Shown in pieces: positions 44,268 to 53,143 of a stretch of DNA of 64,000 nt. Numbering within the stretch: the stretch's first letter is position 1; each line of letters starts with the position of its first letter. The stretch spans positions 103,280-167,279 of the forward strand of contig JAHLYW010000043.1 in assembly GCA_025128135.1 (NCBI GenBank), in the 5' to 3' direction. This DNA is from Synechococcus sp. CS-1325. GTDB lineage: Bacteria > Cyanobacteriota > Cyanobacteriia > PCC-6307 > Cyanobiaceae. The notes under the pieces are model-generated. The model was not told the origin of the DNA. It made no database searches and saw only the letters and a program-made list of their open reading frames with translations. Both the position numbers and the translations under genes were made by a program.

Positions 44268-47200
44268 GGCTCGGTGGGTGTGGCCAGGCGCCGATAACGC
44301 TCCCAGCGCTCGCTTACCTGCCGCTGGGCGAGCCGACCCAGCTCCTGGGCCTGTTGGGGGTGGCTGTAGTGCAGAAGGCGGAAGCGGTTCTCCGCCGCCA
44401 TCGCTTCGGCGAGCGGCAGGGTGGGAGGAGGGGAATCAAGGATCAGGGGGTTCTCGCCACGGGCGGCACGGCGGGGATCGTGGCGGTAGAGCAGCCAGCG
44501 GCCCGAATCAACCGCCAGCTTCTGATGCTGCATGCCTCGGGCCATGTCGATGCCATGGGCGATGCAGTGTGAATAGGCCAGGATCAGCGATGGCCCCGGG
44601 TAGGACTCGGCCTCCAGAAAGACCCGCAGGGTGTGCTCATCGCGGGCGCCCATCGCCACACTGGCCACATAGACGTTGCCGTAGGTCATCGCCATCAGGC
44701 CCAGATCCTTCTTGGCGGTGGTTTTGCCGCCACTGGCGAACTTCGCCACCGCACCGATCGGTGTGGCCTTCGACATCTGGCCACCGGTGTTGGAGTACAC
44801 CTCGGTGTCGAGCACCAGAAGGTTGACGTCGCGGCCGGTGGCAAAGACCTGATCCAGGCCGCCCGAGCCGATGTCGTAGGCCCAGCCGTCGCCGCCGATC
44901 ATCCAGACACTGCGCTTCACCAGATCGTCGGCCAGGCTGAGCAAGCTGCCGACCATGTTCGGCAGATCCGAGGCCATGCCGTTCGCCATCTGCAGCGACG
45001 CCTCCAGCAGACGGCGCAGCTCGACCACCCGCTGGCGCTGCTCGAAGATCCCCGCCTCGTCGCTCTGGTCGGCACCGATCAGGGCCTCCGCGAGGGAGGA
45101 GGGGATCGGGCCGGCCTTTGCGCCCTGATCGGACAGAGTGCGCAGCAGTCGCTCGGCGGTGGCACGGCGCTGGTCGAAGGCGATGCGGAAGCCGAGACCG
45201 AACTCGGCGTTGTCTTCGAACAGGGAGTTGCTCCAGGCGGGACCCCGCCCCTCGCTGTTGCTGCTCCAGGGGGTGGTGGGCAGGCTGCCGCCGTAGATCG
45301 AGGAGCAGCCGGTGGCATTCGCCACCACCATCCGGTCGCCGAGCAGCTGGCTGGCGAGCTTGATGTACGGGGTTTCGCCGCAGCCGGCGCAGGCGCCGGA
45401 GAACTCGAACAGGGGCTCCTGCAGCTGCTGCTGGTTGATGTGGTGGGAGTTGAGGCCGAGCCGCTCGGGGTTGGGCAGACCCAGGAAGAAGTCCCAGTTG
45501 ACCCGTTGCTGCTCCCGCAGCGGCCGCTGCGGCTCCATGTTGATCGCCTTGCGGCGGGGCTCGGCGCGGTTACGCACCGGGCAGACCTCCACGCAGAGGC
45601 TGCAACCGGTGCAGTCTTCCGCCGCCACCTGGAGGGTGAAGCTGTTGCCGTGCCAGTGCGGATCTAGGGCCGATGCGCTGAGGAACCCGGCCGGTGCAGG
45701 CTCGAGCGCAGTGGGCTCCACCACCTTGGCGCGGATCACGGCGTGGGGGCAGACCATCACACACTTGCCGCACTGCACGCACAGCTCGGGATCCCAGAGC
45801 GGGATGGTGCTGGCGATGTTGCGCTTCTCCCAGCGCGCCGTGCCGCAGGGGTAGGTGCCATCCGCCGGCAGCGCGCTCACGGGTAGCCGATCGCCCTGAC
45901 GGGCCAGCTGCGGGGCGATCACCGCGCGCACGAAGGCGGGGGCTGTGGCGAAGGGATCGGCCGTGGCGGGCTGCAGTCCTGGTTCTGGCAAGGGCTGGGG
46001 CAGCACCGGCCGCAGTCGTATCAGGGCCTGCTGGACCGCCTGCAGGTTGCTCTCCACCACCCGCTCACCCTTGCCGCCGTAGCTGTGGCGGATGGCGGCG
46101 CGGATGGCCTCCAGCGCCTGCTCCAGCGGCATCACCTCCGCCAGGGCGAAGAAGCAGGTCTGCATCACGGTGTTGATCCGCCCCCCCAGCCCCAGGTCGC
46201 GGGCGATCGCCGAAGCATTGATGATGAAGACCTTCAGATCCTTCGCCAGGATCTGGCGCTGCAGATCGGCGGGCAGCCGCTCCCACACCTGCTCTGCGTC
46301 CCAGGGACTGTTCAGCAGCAGGGTGCCGCCGGGCAGGGCCGTCTCGAGCAGATCGAAGCGACCGAGAAAGTCCCACTGGTGGCAGGCCACCAGCTGGGCC
46401 CGCTGCACCAGGTAGGCGGAGCGGATCGGCCGGGGCCCGAAGCGCAGGTGCGACACCGTGACCGAACCCGCCTTCTTCGAGTCGTAGACGAAGTAGCCCT
46501 GGGCGTGATTCGCGGTGCCCTCACCGATGATCCTGATTGCGTTCTTGTTGGCGCCGACGGTGCCATCGGCGCCCAGGCCGTAGAGAACGGCCCGGAACTC
46601 ACCCTCCGCCTCGGTGCTGAAGGTCTCGTCGACCGGCAGAGAGCGGTGGGTGAGGTCGTCGTCGATGCCGACGCTGAACGAGTGGGGCGGATCCGGGTGC
46701 TGCAGGGTATCGAGCACCGCCTTCACCATCGCCGGGGTGAACTCCTTGGAGGCGAGGCCATAACGACCGCCGATCAGCTGCGGCAGCGGCGAACCGGCCC
46801 GTCGCTGCCAGCAGCGCCGCACGGCGTCGCCCACATCGAGATAGAGCGGCTCCCCGCCGCTGCCGGGCTCCTTGCAGCGATCGAGCACGGCGATCGCCCG
46901 CACGCTGGCGGGCAGGGCCGCCACCAGCCGCTCGGCGCTGAAGGGCCGGTAAAGGCGCACCTTGAGCACCCCCACCCGCTCGCCGGCGGCCATTAGCGCA
47001 TCGACAGCTTCGTGGGCCGTCTCGCCGCCTGATCCCATCAACACCACCACCCGCTCGGCGGTCGGGTCGCCGTGATACTCGAAAAGGCGGTAGGCCCGGC
47101 CGGTGAGGGCGGCGAAGGCATCCATCGCCGCCTGCACCTGTTCCGGGCCGGCGTCGTGAAAGGGGTTGGCCGCTTCCCGCGCCTGAAAGGCGACATCCGG

Positions 47201-47875
47201 GTTCTGGCTGGTGCCGCGGACCACCGGATGGTCGGGGCTGAGCCCACGGGCGCGGTGGGCCGCGATCAGCTCCGGCGGTATCAGGGCAGCGAGGGTGTGA
47301 TCAGGGATCAACTGCACCTTCTGGATTTCGTGGGAGGTGCGGAAACCGTCGAAGAAGTGCAGGAACGGCAGACGGGAGCGCAGGCTCGCCAGGCTGGCGA
47401 TCGCGGCGAAGTCGCCCGCCTCCTGCACCGAGCCCGAGCAGAGCAGGGCGCAGCCGGTGCCGCGCACGGCCATCACGTCGCTGTGGTCGCCGAAGATCGA
47501 GAGTGCCTGGGTCGCCAGCGCCCGCGATGCCACATGCAGCACCGTGGCAGTGAGCTCACCGGCGATCTTGTACAGGTTGGGGAGCATCAGCAGCAACCCC
47601 TGCGAGGCCGTGAAGCTGGTGGTGAGCGCCCCGGCCTGGAGGGCACCGTGCAACACCCCGGCGGCGCCCCCTTCGCTCTGCATCTCCACCACACTCGGCA
47701 CCGTGCCCCAGAGATTCGGACGACCTTCGGCGGCCCAGGCGTCGGCCCATTCCCCCATCGGCGTGGCCGGGGTGATCGGGTAGATCGCCATCACCTCATT
47801 GAGCCGATAGGCGACCCGCGCCACCGCCTCGTTGCCATCGAGGCTGATCCAGTCACCGGGAGCAGTTGTGATCAT
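44264..47875 (-). CDS. nifJ: Pyruvate:ferredoxin (flavodoxin) oxidoreductase
   Basis: The 1203-residue enzyme oxidises pyruvate to acetyl-CoA and CO2, giving reduced ferredoxin or flavodoxin. Domains in order: N-terminal pyrimidine domain (YPITPATPMGEWAD), domain II-III, gamma domain, two ferredoxin-like [4Fe-4S] boxes (CVQCGKCVMVCP and CTGCSLCVEVCP), and the TPP domain with CAGCGETPY, GDGWAYDIG and LDTEVYSNTGGQ. All of these motifs are present, so the enzyme is probably active. In cyanobacteria PFOR works in fermentation and also under light. It sits between hypC and the DHODH-like gene with 4-bp overlaps on both sides, tying it to hydrogenase maturation. Confidence 0.97.
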   Translation of the reverse strand: MITTAPGDWISLDGNEAVARVAYRLNEVMAIYPITPATPMGEWADAWAAEGRPNLWGTVPSVVEMQSEGGAAGVLHGALQAGALTTSFTASQGLLLMLPNLYKIAGELTATVLHVASRALATQALSIFGDHSDVMAVRGTGCALLCSGSVQEAGDFAAIASLASLRSRLPFLHFFDGFRTSHEIQKVQLIPDHTLAALIPPELIAAHRARGLSPDHPVVRGTSQNPDVAFQAREAANPFHDAGPEQVQAAMDAFAALTGRAYRLFEYHGDPTAERVVVLMGSGGETAHEAVDALMAAGERVGVLKVRLYRPFSAERLVAALPASVRAIAVLDRCKEPGSGGEPLYLDVGDAVRRCWQRRAGSPLPQLIGGRYGLASKEFTPAMVKAVLDTLQHPDPPHSFSVGIDDDLTHRSLPVDETFSTEAEGEFRAVLYGLGADGTVGANKNAIRIIGEGTANHAQGYFVYDSKKAGSVTVSHLRFGPRPIRSAYLVQRAQLVACHQWDFLGRFDLLETALPGGTLLLNSPWDAEQVWERLPADLQRQILAKDLKVFIINASAIARDLGLGGRINTVMQTCFFALAEVMPLEQALEAIRAAIRHSYGGKGERVVESNLQAVQQALIRLRPVLPQPLPEPGLQPATADPFATAPAFVRAVIAPQLARQGDRLPVSALPADGTYPCGTARWEKRNIASTIPLWDPELCVQCGKCVMVCPHAVIRAKVVEPTALEPAPAGFLSASALDPHWHGNSFTLQVAAEDCTGCSLCVEVCPVRNRAEPRRKAINMEPQRPLREQQRVNWDFFLGLPNPERLGLNSHHINQQQLQEPLFEFSGACAGCGETPYIKLASQLLGDRMVVANATGCSSIYGGSLPTTPWSSNSEGRGPAWSNSLFEDNAEFGLGFRIAFDQRRATAERLLRTLSDQGAKAGPIPSSLAEALIGADQSDEAGIFEQRQRVVELRRLLEASLQMANGMASDLPNMVGSLLSLADDLVKRSVWMIGGDGWAYDIGSGGLDQVFATGRDVNLLVLDTEVYSNTGGQMSKATPIGAVAKFASGGKTTAKKDLGLMAMTYGNVYVASVAMGARDEHTLRVFLEAESYPGPSLILAYSHCIAHGIDMARGMQHQKLAVDSGRWLLYRHDPRRAARGENPLILDSPPPTLPLAEAMAAENRFRLLHYSHPQQAQELGRLAQRQVSERWERYRRLATPTEP

Positions 47876-48105
47876 GGCTCCACCACGCTGAGGGCGAAGC
47901 CGACATGCACCAGCAGGTGATCTCCGACCCGGGCCTCCGGCAGGCAGGCCAGGCTCACCTCGCGCTGCACCCCGGAAAAATCGACGATGCCCACGCGCCA
48001 GAGAGCACGGTCGTCACCGCTGGATTCGGGCAGTGCAGGATCAGCCAGCCCGGGGGGGAGGCGATCCTCGATCCGGATCAGTTCACCGGGCACGGCCAGA
48101 CACAT
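47872..48105 (-). CDS. hypC: HypC, hydrogenase assembly chaperone
   Basis: The 77-residue chaperone begins MCLAVPGELI, with the essential Cys2 that binds iron and the HypD partner. Three beta-strand segments follow (VGIVDFSGVQREVSLACLP). The mature N-terminus must be this Met; GTG 48108 would shift the Cys. It overlaps nifJ by 4 bp and lies 48 bp after hypF. Confidence 0.94.
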   Translation of the reverse strand: MCLAVPGELIRIEDRLPPGLADPALPESSGDDRALWRVGIVDFSGVQREVSLACLPEARVGDHLLVHVGFALSVVEP

Positions 48106-48153
48106 CACCCACCTCCACCGGAGTCGGCGGCCTCCGCAGGGCCTTGATCTCTT

Positions 48154-50595
48154 CTATAGAGCGAGAAAAGGGGCCTGAGCCGTCTGTTGCGCGGCTTCCT
48201 CACACGAGCAGGCCAGCGCCAGCAGCTGACCGAGGGCGAGGCCACCGTCGTTGCAGGGCACCCGCTGGGGCCAGACCGCTTCGATGCCGGCCTGGGCCAG
48301 CGCTGCCACGGCCAGCTCCAGCAGCAGCCGGTTCTGGAAGCAGCCACCACTCAACAGCAGCCGGCCCAGCTCCAGCCGCTGCGCCAGCTCCACCAGCAGA
48401 GCCGCCAGGGCCTGATGAAAAGCCAGCGCGATCGAGCCGACGGGGCGGCCGCGATCGAGGTCGTCGAGCACCGCCACCAGCAAGGGCTGCCAGTCGAGCA
48501 GCCATGGCCTGGCGGCGGCGCCGGCGGCTGTCTCGACCTGGATGGGCAGCCTGTAGGCCGGCCAGATCCGCTGATCCGGAGCATCCAGGGCCGCCTGCGC
48601 CGCTGCCTGCAGCCGCAGGGCTGCCTGCCCTTCGAAACTGCAGTGCTGGATCAGGCCGAGCAGAGAGGCGAGGGCATCGAACAGGCGGCCGATGCTCGTG
48701 CAGAGCGGCGCATTCAGCCGCTGCTCCAGCAGACGGCCCAGCACCCGCCGCTCCTCGGCGTTGAAGGCGGCCAGGCTGGGCAGCTGGGTGCGGTGCGCCA
48801 GGCCGCCGGCGCCAAAGGCGGCGAACAGCAGGCCGAGGGCGGCGCGGCGCGGCTCCCGCAGCGCCCGCTCCCCGCCCGGCAAGGGAAAGGGGCGCAGCCG
48901 GGCCAGGTGGGTGAAGCTCAGATTCGTACCCGCGGCTGGTGGCTCCAGCCGCAGGCACTCGCCACCCCAGAGCAGACCATCTGGGCCGTGGCCGGCGCCG
49001 TCCCAGGCCACGCCCGTCGCCGGCAGGCCGAGGCCATGCTCCGCCAGGCAGGCCAGCAGGTGGGCGTGATGGTGCTGCACTTCCAGCACAGGCAGACCGC
49101 CCCAGGCGGCCGCCAGCTCGCGACCGATGCGATGGGAGGCGTAACCGGGGTGCTGATCAACGGCGAGGCGAGCAGGGCTCAGCCGCTGGCGCTCCAGCCA
49201 GCTGCGCAGGCTGCCGTGCAACCGCTGTTCACCGGCCAGGCTGCCGAGATCTCCAAGATGGGGCCCAAGCAGCGCCCGCCCGCCGAGGCCGATCGCGACG
49301 GCGCTCTTCCGCTGAGCGCCCATGGCCAGCAAGGCGCCCGGCTGGCTGTGGATCGGCAGATCGATGGGGGTGGGGGCGTCGCCGCGGGCCTGGCGCAGCA
49401 GCATCACCGCCCCGGCCGCCACCTGGGCCACGCCGTCATCGACGGGGTTGAGGATCGGCCGATCATGGCTGAGCAGGCCATCAGCGAGACCTCCCAGCAG
49501 CTCCAGCCCATCGGCATCCTCGAAGCGCAGGGGCTCGCCCGAATGGTTGCCGCTGGTGACCACGAGTGCTTCGCCCACCGCCTCCACCAGCAGGGCATGG
49601 AGGGGGGAGGAGGGCAGCATCACCCCCAGCCAGGGGTTGTCGGGGGCGACGCCGGCGGCGAGGACGCTGCTGCGACGCCGCAGCAACACGATCGGCGCCG
49701 ACGGCCCCAGCAGCAGGCGCACCTCCGCTGCCGAAAGGCGGCAATGGCGGCGAACCCAGGCAAGCTGGGGTGCCAGCACGGCGAAGGGTTGCTCGGGGCG
49801 TCCTTTGCGGCGGCGCAGCTCGGCGACGGCCGCCGCTGAGCTGGCCAGCACCAGCAGCTGGAAGCCGCCCACACCCTTGAGCGCCACGATTCCGCCCTGG
49901 CTCAGCGCCGCCACCGCCCCCGCCAACCCGGCCTGGCCACGGGCCGCCACGGTCGAGCGGGTGTTCCACCAGCTCAGCTGCGGGCCGCAGGCCGGGCAGC
50001 CGATCGTCTGGGCATGGAAGCGGCGGTCGGCTGGATTGGTGTAGTCATGGCGGCAAGCTGCGCAGAGGGGGAAGGCGGCCAGGCTTGTGTTGGCACGCTC
50101 AAACGGCAGGGAGCGCAGCAGGCTGTAGCGGGGGCCGCAGTGGGCGCAGCTGATGAAGGGATAACCATGGCGGCGATTGCACGGATCCAGCAGCTCAGCG
50201 CGACAGGCGGCGCAGGGGGCCAGATCGGCCGGGATCAGGGCCGTGAGCGGGGCGGTGAGTGGGGCAGTGAGCGAACCATTCGCGGGCGCCGCCGGAAGGA
50301 TCGTGAACAAGGAAGCCGACGGCTCTTCCCCCGCCAACCCCACTGGCGCCAGCCACTGGCGCTCGACGCGGTCAATGCAGCAGTGGGCCGGGCGCTGGGC
50401 TTCCAGGTCGTGCAGGAACGATTCCAACGCGCCGGCGTTCCCTTCCACCTCGATTGACACCCCACGGGTGGTGTTGGTGATCCAGCCAGCCAGCTGCCGT
50501 TTCGAGGCGAGCCGATGCACGAACGGGCGGAAGCCCACCCCCTGCACCATCCCTTCGATTTCGAGCCGCAGGCGCCGCAGCTCACCGCCGTTCAT
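48154..50595 (-). CDS. hypF: HypF, carbamoyltransferase for [NiFe] hydrogenase
   Basis: HypF makes carbamoyl-AMP from carbamoyl phosphate and transfers it to HypE. The 813-residue protein has an N-terminal acylphosphatase domain (EGMVQGVGFRPFVHR), two zinc-finger motifs (CAACRAELLDPCNRR and CAHCGPRYSLLR, then CAACRHDYTN and CPACGPQL), a YrdC-like domain and a C-terminal Kae1-like domain with HHHAHLLACLAEHG and SGGCFQNRLL. A 12-bp in-frame repeat lengthens a linker near residue 110. It overlaps hypB by 4 bp. Confidence 0.96.
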   Translation of the reverse strand: MNGGELRRLRLEIEGMVQGVGFRPFVHRLASKRQLAGWITNTTRGVSIEVEGNAGALESFLHDLEAQRPAHCCIDRVERQWLAPVGLAGEEPSASLFTILPAAPANGSLTAPLTAPLTALIPADLAPCAACRAELLDPCNRRHGYPFISCAHCGPRYSLLRSLPFERANTSLAAFPLCAACRHDYTNPADRRFHAQTIGCPACGPQLSWWNTRSTVAARGQAGLAGAVAALSQGGIVALKGVGGFQLLVLASSAAAVAELRRRKGRPEQPFAVLAPQLAWVRRHCRLSAAEVRLLLGPSAPIVLLRRRSSVLAAGVAPDNPWLGVMLPSSPLHALLVEAVGEALVVTSGNHSGEPLRFEDADGLELLGGLADGLLSHDRPILNPVDDGVAQVAAGAVMLLRQARGDAPTPIDLPIHSQPGALLAMGAQRKSAVAIGLGGRALLGPHLGDLGSLAGEQRLHGSLRSWLERQRLSPARLAVDQHPGYASHRIGRELAAAWGGLPVLEVQHHHAHLLACLAEHGLGLPATGVAWDGAGHGPDGLLWGGECLRLEPPAAGTNLSFTHLARLRPFPLPGGERALREPRRAALGLLFAAFGAGGLAHRTQLPSLAAFNAEERRVLGRLLEQRLNAPLCTSIGRLFDALASLLGLIQHCSFEGQAALRLQAAAQAALDAPDQRIWPAYRLPIQVETAAGAAARPWLLDWQPLLVAVLDDLDRGRPVGSIALAFHQALAALLVELAQRLELGRLLLSGGCFQNRLLLELAVAALAQAGIEAVWPQRVPCNDGGLALGQLLALACSCEEAAQQTAQAPFLAL
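50240..50275 (-). repeat. Three tandem 12-bp units in the hypF linker
   Basis: Units at 50240-50251, 50252-50263 and 50264-50275 (gcggtgagcggg and variants) encode TAPL/LTAP tetrapeptides between the acylphosphatase domain and the first zinc finger of HypF. Confidence 0.75.
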
Positions 50596-51305
50596 GCGGG
50601 CACGGGTGCGGACGCAGGTGCCGGCTGTCGCTGGTGGCTCAGCCAGTGCATCAGGGCAACGAGGCCGACGCCCGTGCGGGCCGAAACTTCGAAGATTCGC
50701 GCCTGGGGCGCCACGCCAGCCAGGTTGGCGTGAGCGGCGACGCGATCAAAGCCCACCGCCTCAGCGATGTCCACCTTGTTGATCACCACCGCATCGGCTG
50801 ACTTGAACAGGGCCGGATACTTGAGTGGTTTGTCTTCACCCTCGGTAACCGAGAGCAGCGCCAGCCGCCGCCGCTCGCCCAGATCGAAAGCGGCGGGGCA
50901 GACCAGATTGCCCACGTTCTCGATCAGCAGCAGCTCCATGCCGCTGGTGTTCAGCTGATCGAAGGCCCGTCCCACCATCGCCGCCTCCAGGTGGCAGAGG
51001 TCGCCGGTCTGGATCTGCACGGCCCGGGCGCCGGCGGCCCGCAGGCGGGTGGCGTCGTTGTCGGTGGCCAGATCGCCCACGATCACCCCCACCGGGGCGG
51101 GACGCCACTGGCCGGCGAGCTGCTCCAGCAGGGCGGTTTTGCCGGACCCGGGCGCCGAGAGCACGTTCACCACCAGCAGCCCGGCGGCAGCGAAGCGCTC
51201 GCGGTTGCGCTCTGCCGCCGCGTCGTTGGTAGCCAGGAGGTTATGGCGGAGCTGGAGGGTGCGGGGAATTGGGGCGGGCACAACGCAGAGACAGTGGGAG
51301 CACAT
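50592..51305 (-). CDS. hypB: HypB, GTPase for hydrogenase nickel insertion
   Basis: HypB (237 residues) hydrolyses GTP in nickel delivery to the [NiFe] active site with HypA. It has the short N-terminal Cys cluster MCSHCLC in place of the usual CxxCxC-type, the P-loop SAPGSGKTALLE, the metal-site Cys near ENVGNLVCPAAFDLGE, and the NKVD GTP-specificity motif. The His-rich region of some HypB proteins is absent. ATG 51305 is chosen because it opens with the cluster. It is the first gene of the operon and is preceded by about 157 bp of non-coding DNA. No hypA is seen beside it. Confidence 0.93.
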   Translation of the reverse strand: MCSHCLCVVPAPIPRTLQLRHNLLATNDAAAERNRERFAAAGLLVVNVLSAPGSGKTALLEQLAGQWRPAPVGVIVGDLATDNDATRLRAAGARAVQIQTGDLCHLEAAMVGRAFDQLNTSGMELLLIENVGNLVCPAAFDLGERRRLALLSVTEGEDKPLKYPALFKSADAVVINKVDIAEAVGFDRVAAHANLAGVAPQARIFEVSARTGVGLVALMHWLSHQRQPAPASAPVPA

Positions 51306-51462
51306 GGGGCCGGTGGGGGCAGTGAGTCCAGTCTGGGCAGGGCTGGGTGGATGGGTGGGTAAAGAGTTGCTTGTTGGCCATTTGAAAAGCCGGGGTGCGG
51401 GTCCGCAAAGCAACTATTCAGTACGAACAGTTTCAGGAATGATCGACTGTTGGGAGCCGCAT
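51306..51462 (-). promoter_or_regulatory. Upstream region of the hypB-hypE operon
   Basis: 157 bp without a gene between the hypB start and the chrA remnant. As the seven genes downstream are tightly packed, the operon promoter must lie here or further out. The strand is A/T-richer than its neighbours near 51411-51440. I did not find promoter boxes that I would call with confidence. Confidence 0.35.
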
Positions 51463-52767
51463 TCAGGCGCTCGCAGGTGAGAAATTTGGTATTACTTTGT
51501 GGCAAGATCGCCTTGTTTCAGTTGGTTTGCAGACCGAACGGATGAGCAGTTCGCCAATCATAAGCCACCAATGGGTGAGGGGGTAAAGCACCAGGCCCAT
51601 ACCGGCAGCGATCAGCACCACCAATGGCTCTGGCAGCTTCTTACCGAGATTCCAGAGCGCTACCAACGTTGCTACTGCGATCGCGAGGGTGGGGATATCG
51701 ACGAGCGACTGACGGCCAAGCACAACCACTGCCCCGGCAATCGCTCCAGTGGCGGCCGCCGTGACGCCCTTCACGATGGCAGCGATGGCAGGAGTTTTGC
51801 CGTGCTTCTTGAAATAAGGGGCTGGAATGACCGTGAGAAAATAGCAGGGCAGAAACATGGCTGCGGCGGCGACGCACGCCCCCGGAAAGCCCGCCACAAG
51901 ATAACCGATGAATACAGCTGTGATCACCACCGGACCCGGGGTGATCATCGCCACCGCCACGGCGTCAACGAACTGGGCAGGCGTGAGCCAGGCAAACTGC
52001 TTCACCACCCCTCCATAGAGAAAGGGAATGATTGCCAGGCCGCTCCCGAACACGAAGGAGCCAGCGAAAGCGAAGAACCAGGCGATCTGTCCGAGCAACG
52101 CTGGTCCAGTGGCCAGGGCAGCCGCTGTGGTGCTGGCAGGAACAGCGGCCAATGCCGTAAGCAACGGCCATGCAGCAAACCCATGCAGCCGCGATCAACC
52201 TTGCAGAAACTTGGACGGACAGGCGATCAACCAGGTGACAACCCCACCACCAAGAATGAGGGGAACCAACTCGCTCTGGGTTACCACCGTGGCAATAGCA
52301 TTCACCAAATAGATTGCCCAGAGCAGGCAATTGTTGCCGATGGTTTTAGTCGTGAGCTTGTAGGCGCTGATGGCAATGATGCCAATCACGGCAGCACCAA
52401 CGCCGTAGAACACCGACTGCATCCAGCTGAGGCCGCCATAGAGGGTGTACGCCCAGCCGAGAGCCACCACGATCAGAAACGACGGGAGCACGAAGGCCAG
52501 GCCCACCAGGGCGGACCCCAGCCAGCCGTGGTGGACATAGCCCATGTAAAAGCCAAGTTGGGCCGCCAATGGACCAGGTGCGACCTGGGCAAGCGTCAGA
52601 CCTTCCTGATACTCTTGCTCACTGACCCAGCCGCGCTCCTCGACCAGGTCACGATGCATGTAACCCACCAGAGCAATGGGCCCACCGAAGCCAGCAGCAC
52701 CTAACCTCAAGAAGTAAAAAGTCAATTCAGGAAGGGTGTAGCTGGCCAAGGGAGCTGCTTGTGCCAT
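51463..52767 (-). pseudogene. chrA: Chromate transporter chrA interrupted by an in-frame stop
   Basis: Two ChrA halves lie in one reading frame. The first, from ATG 52767, gives about 190 residues of the N-terminal CHR domain (LRLGAAGFGGPIALVGYMH and LAQVAPGPLAAQLGFYMG). It ends at TGA 52195-52197; the same frame then continues without another stop to 51463 with the C-terminal domain (VFGSGLAIIPFLYGG, AVAMITPGPVVITAVFIGYL). Full-length ChrA is about 400-450 residues and exports chromate. The stop falls between the two CHR domains, and a TTG at 52164 could restart translation, so a functional split pair is possible. A nonsense mutation (C-to-T from CGA) is more likely. The locus is A/T-richer than the operons on its left. 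Confidence 0.75.
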
Positions 52768-53143
52768 CCAAGTTGCTTCAAGTATTACTCTGAGCCTAGA
52801 CGAATCAGCGACGATATCGATGGCTCTTGTGATGCTGATCCAAGCACCGCTGGATGCTGTCATGCCAAGAGCTTTACAGTGGACTGCAGCCCAGTATTCA
52901 TCCCTGGACTATTTGCGCGAGCCAGGAATTCATGGCCAGGAACAAGCAATCCCTGTTCAATTACATCATGAAGCCGACCACGGCACTTGACTCGCAGTCA
53001 AAAGAGCCTGCTAGTCAGGAGTCCTTAACGCCTGAAAAAAACAATCACATGTCGTGGATGGGACGCGAAGGTAAGTTACCATTCACTCACCACCCTTCCA
53101 ACCATGGATCGGAAGCGTTAGGTGTTGCTGCGCGCCACTCACA
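52768..53143. other. Gene-poor interval between chrA and the sialidase remnant
   Basis: 376 bp, visibly A/T-richer than the rest of the window. Short open frames exist (for example 52854-53147 on the plus strand) but their sequences do not look like protein: no hydrophobic core, no repeats, no motif. The divergent promoters for the two flanking genes would lie here. I see no tRNA, IS end or terminator that I would defend. Confidence 0.5.

Noticed and set aside
51400-51440. AGTAC...GTTT-like sequence upstream of hypB as a LexA box
   Set aside because: LexA is known to bind hox/hyp promoters in some cyanobacteria, but the spacing and the last bases do not fit the consensus I know.
51463-52767. 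Split chrA as a frameshift
   Set aside because: Both halves are in the same reading frame; the break is a single stop codon, not a frame change.
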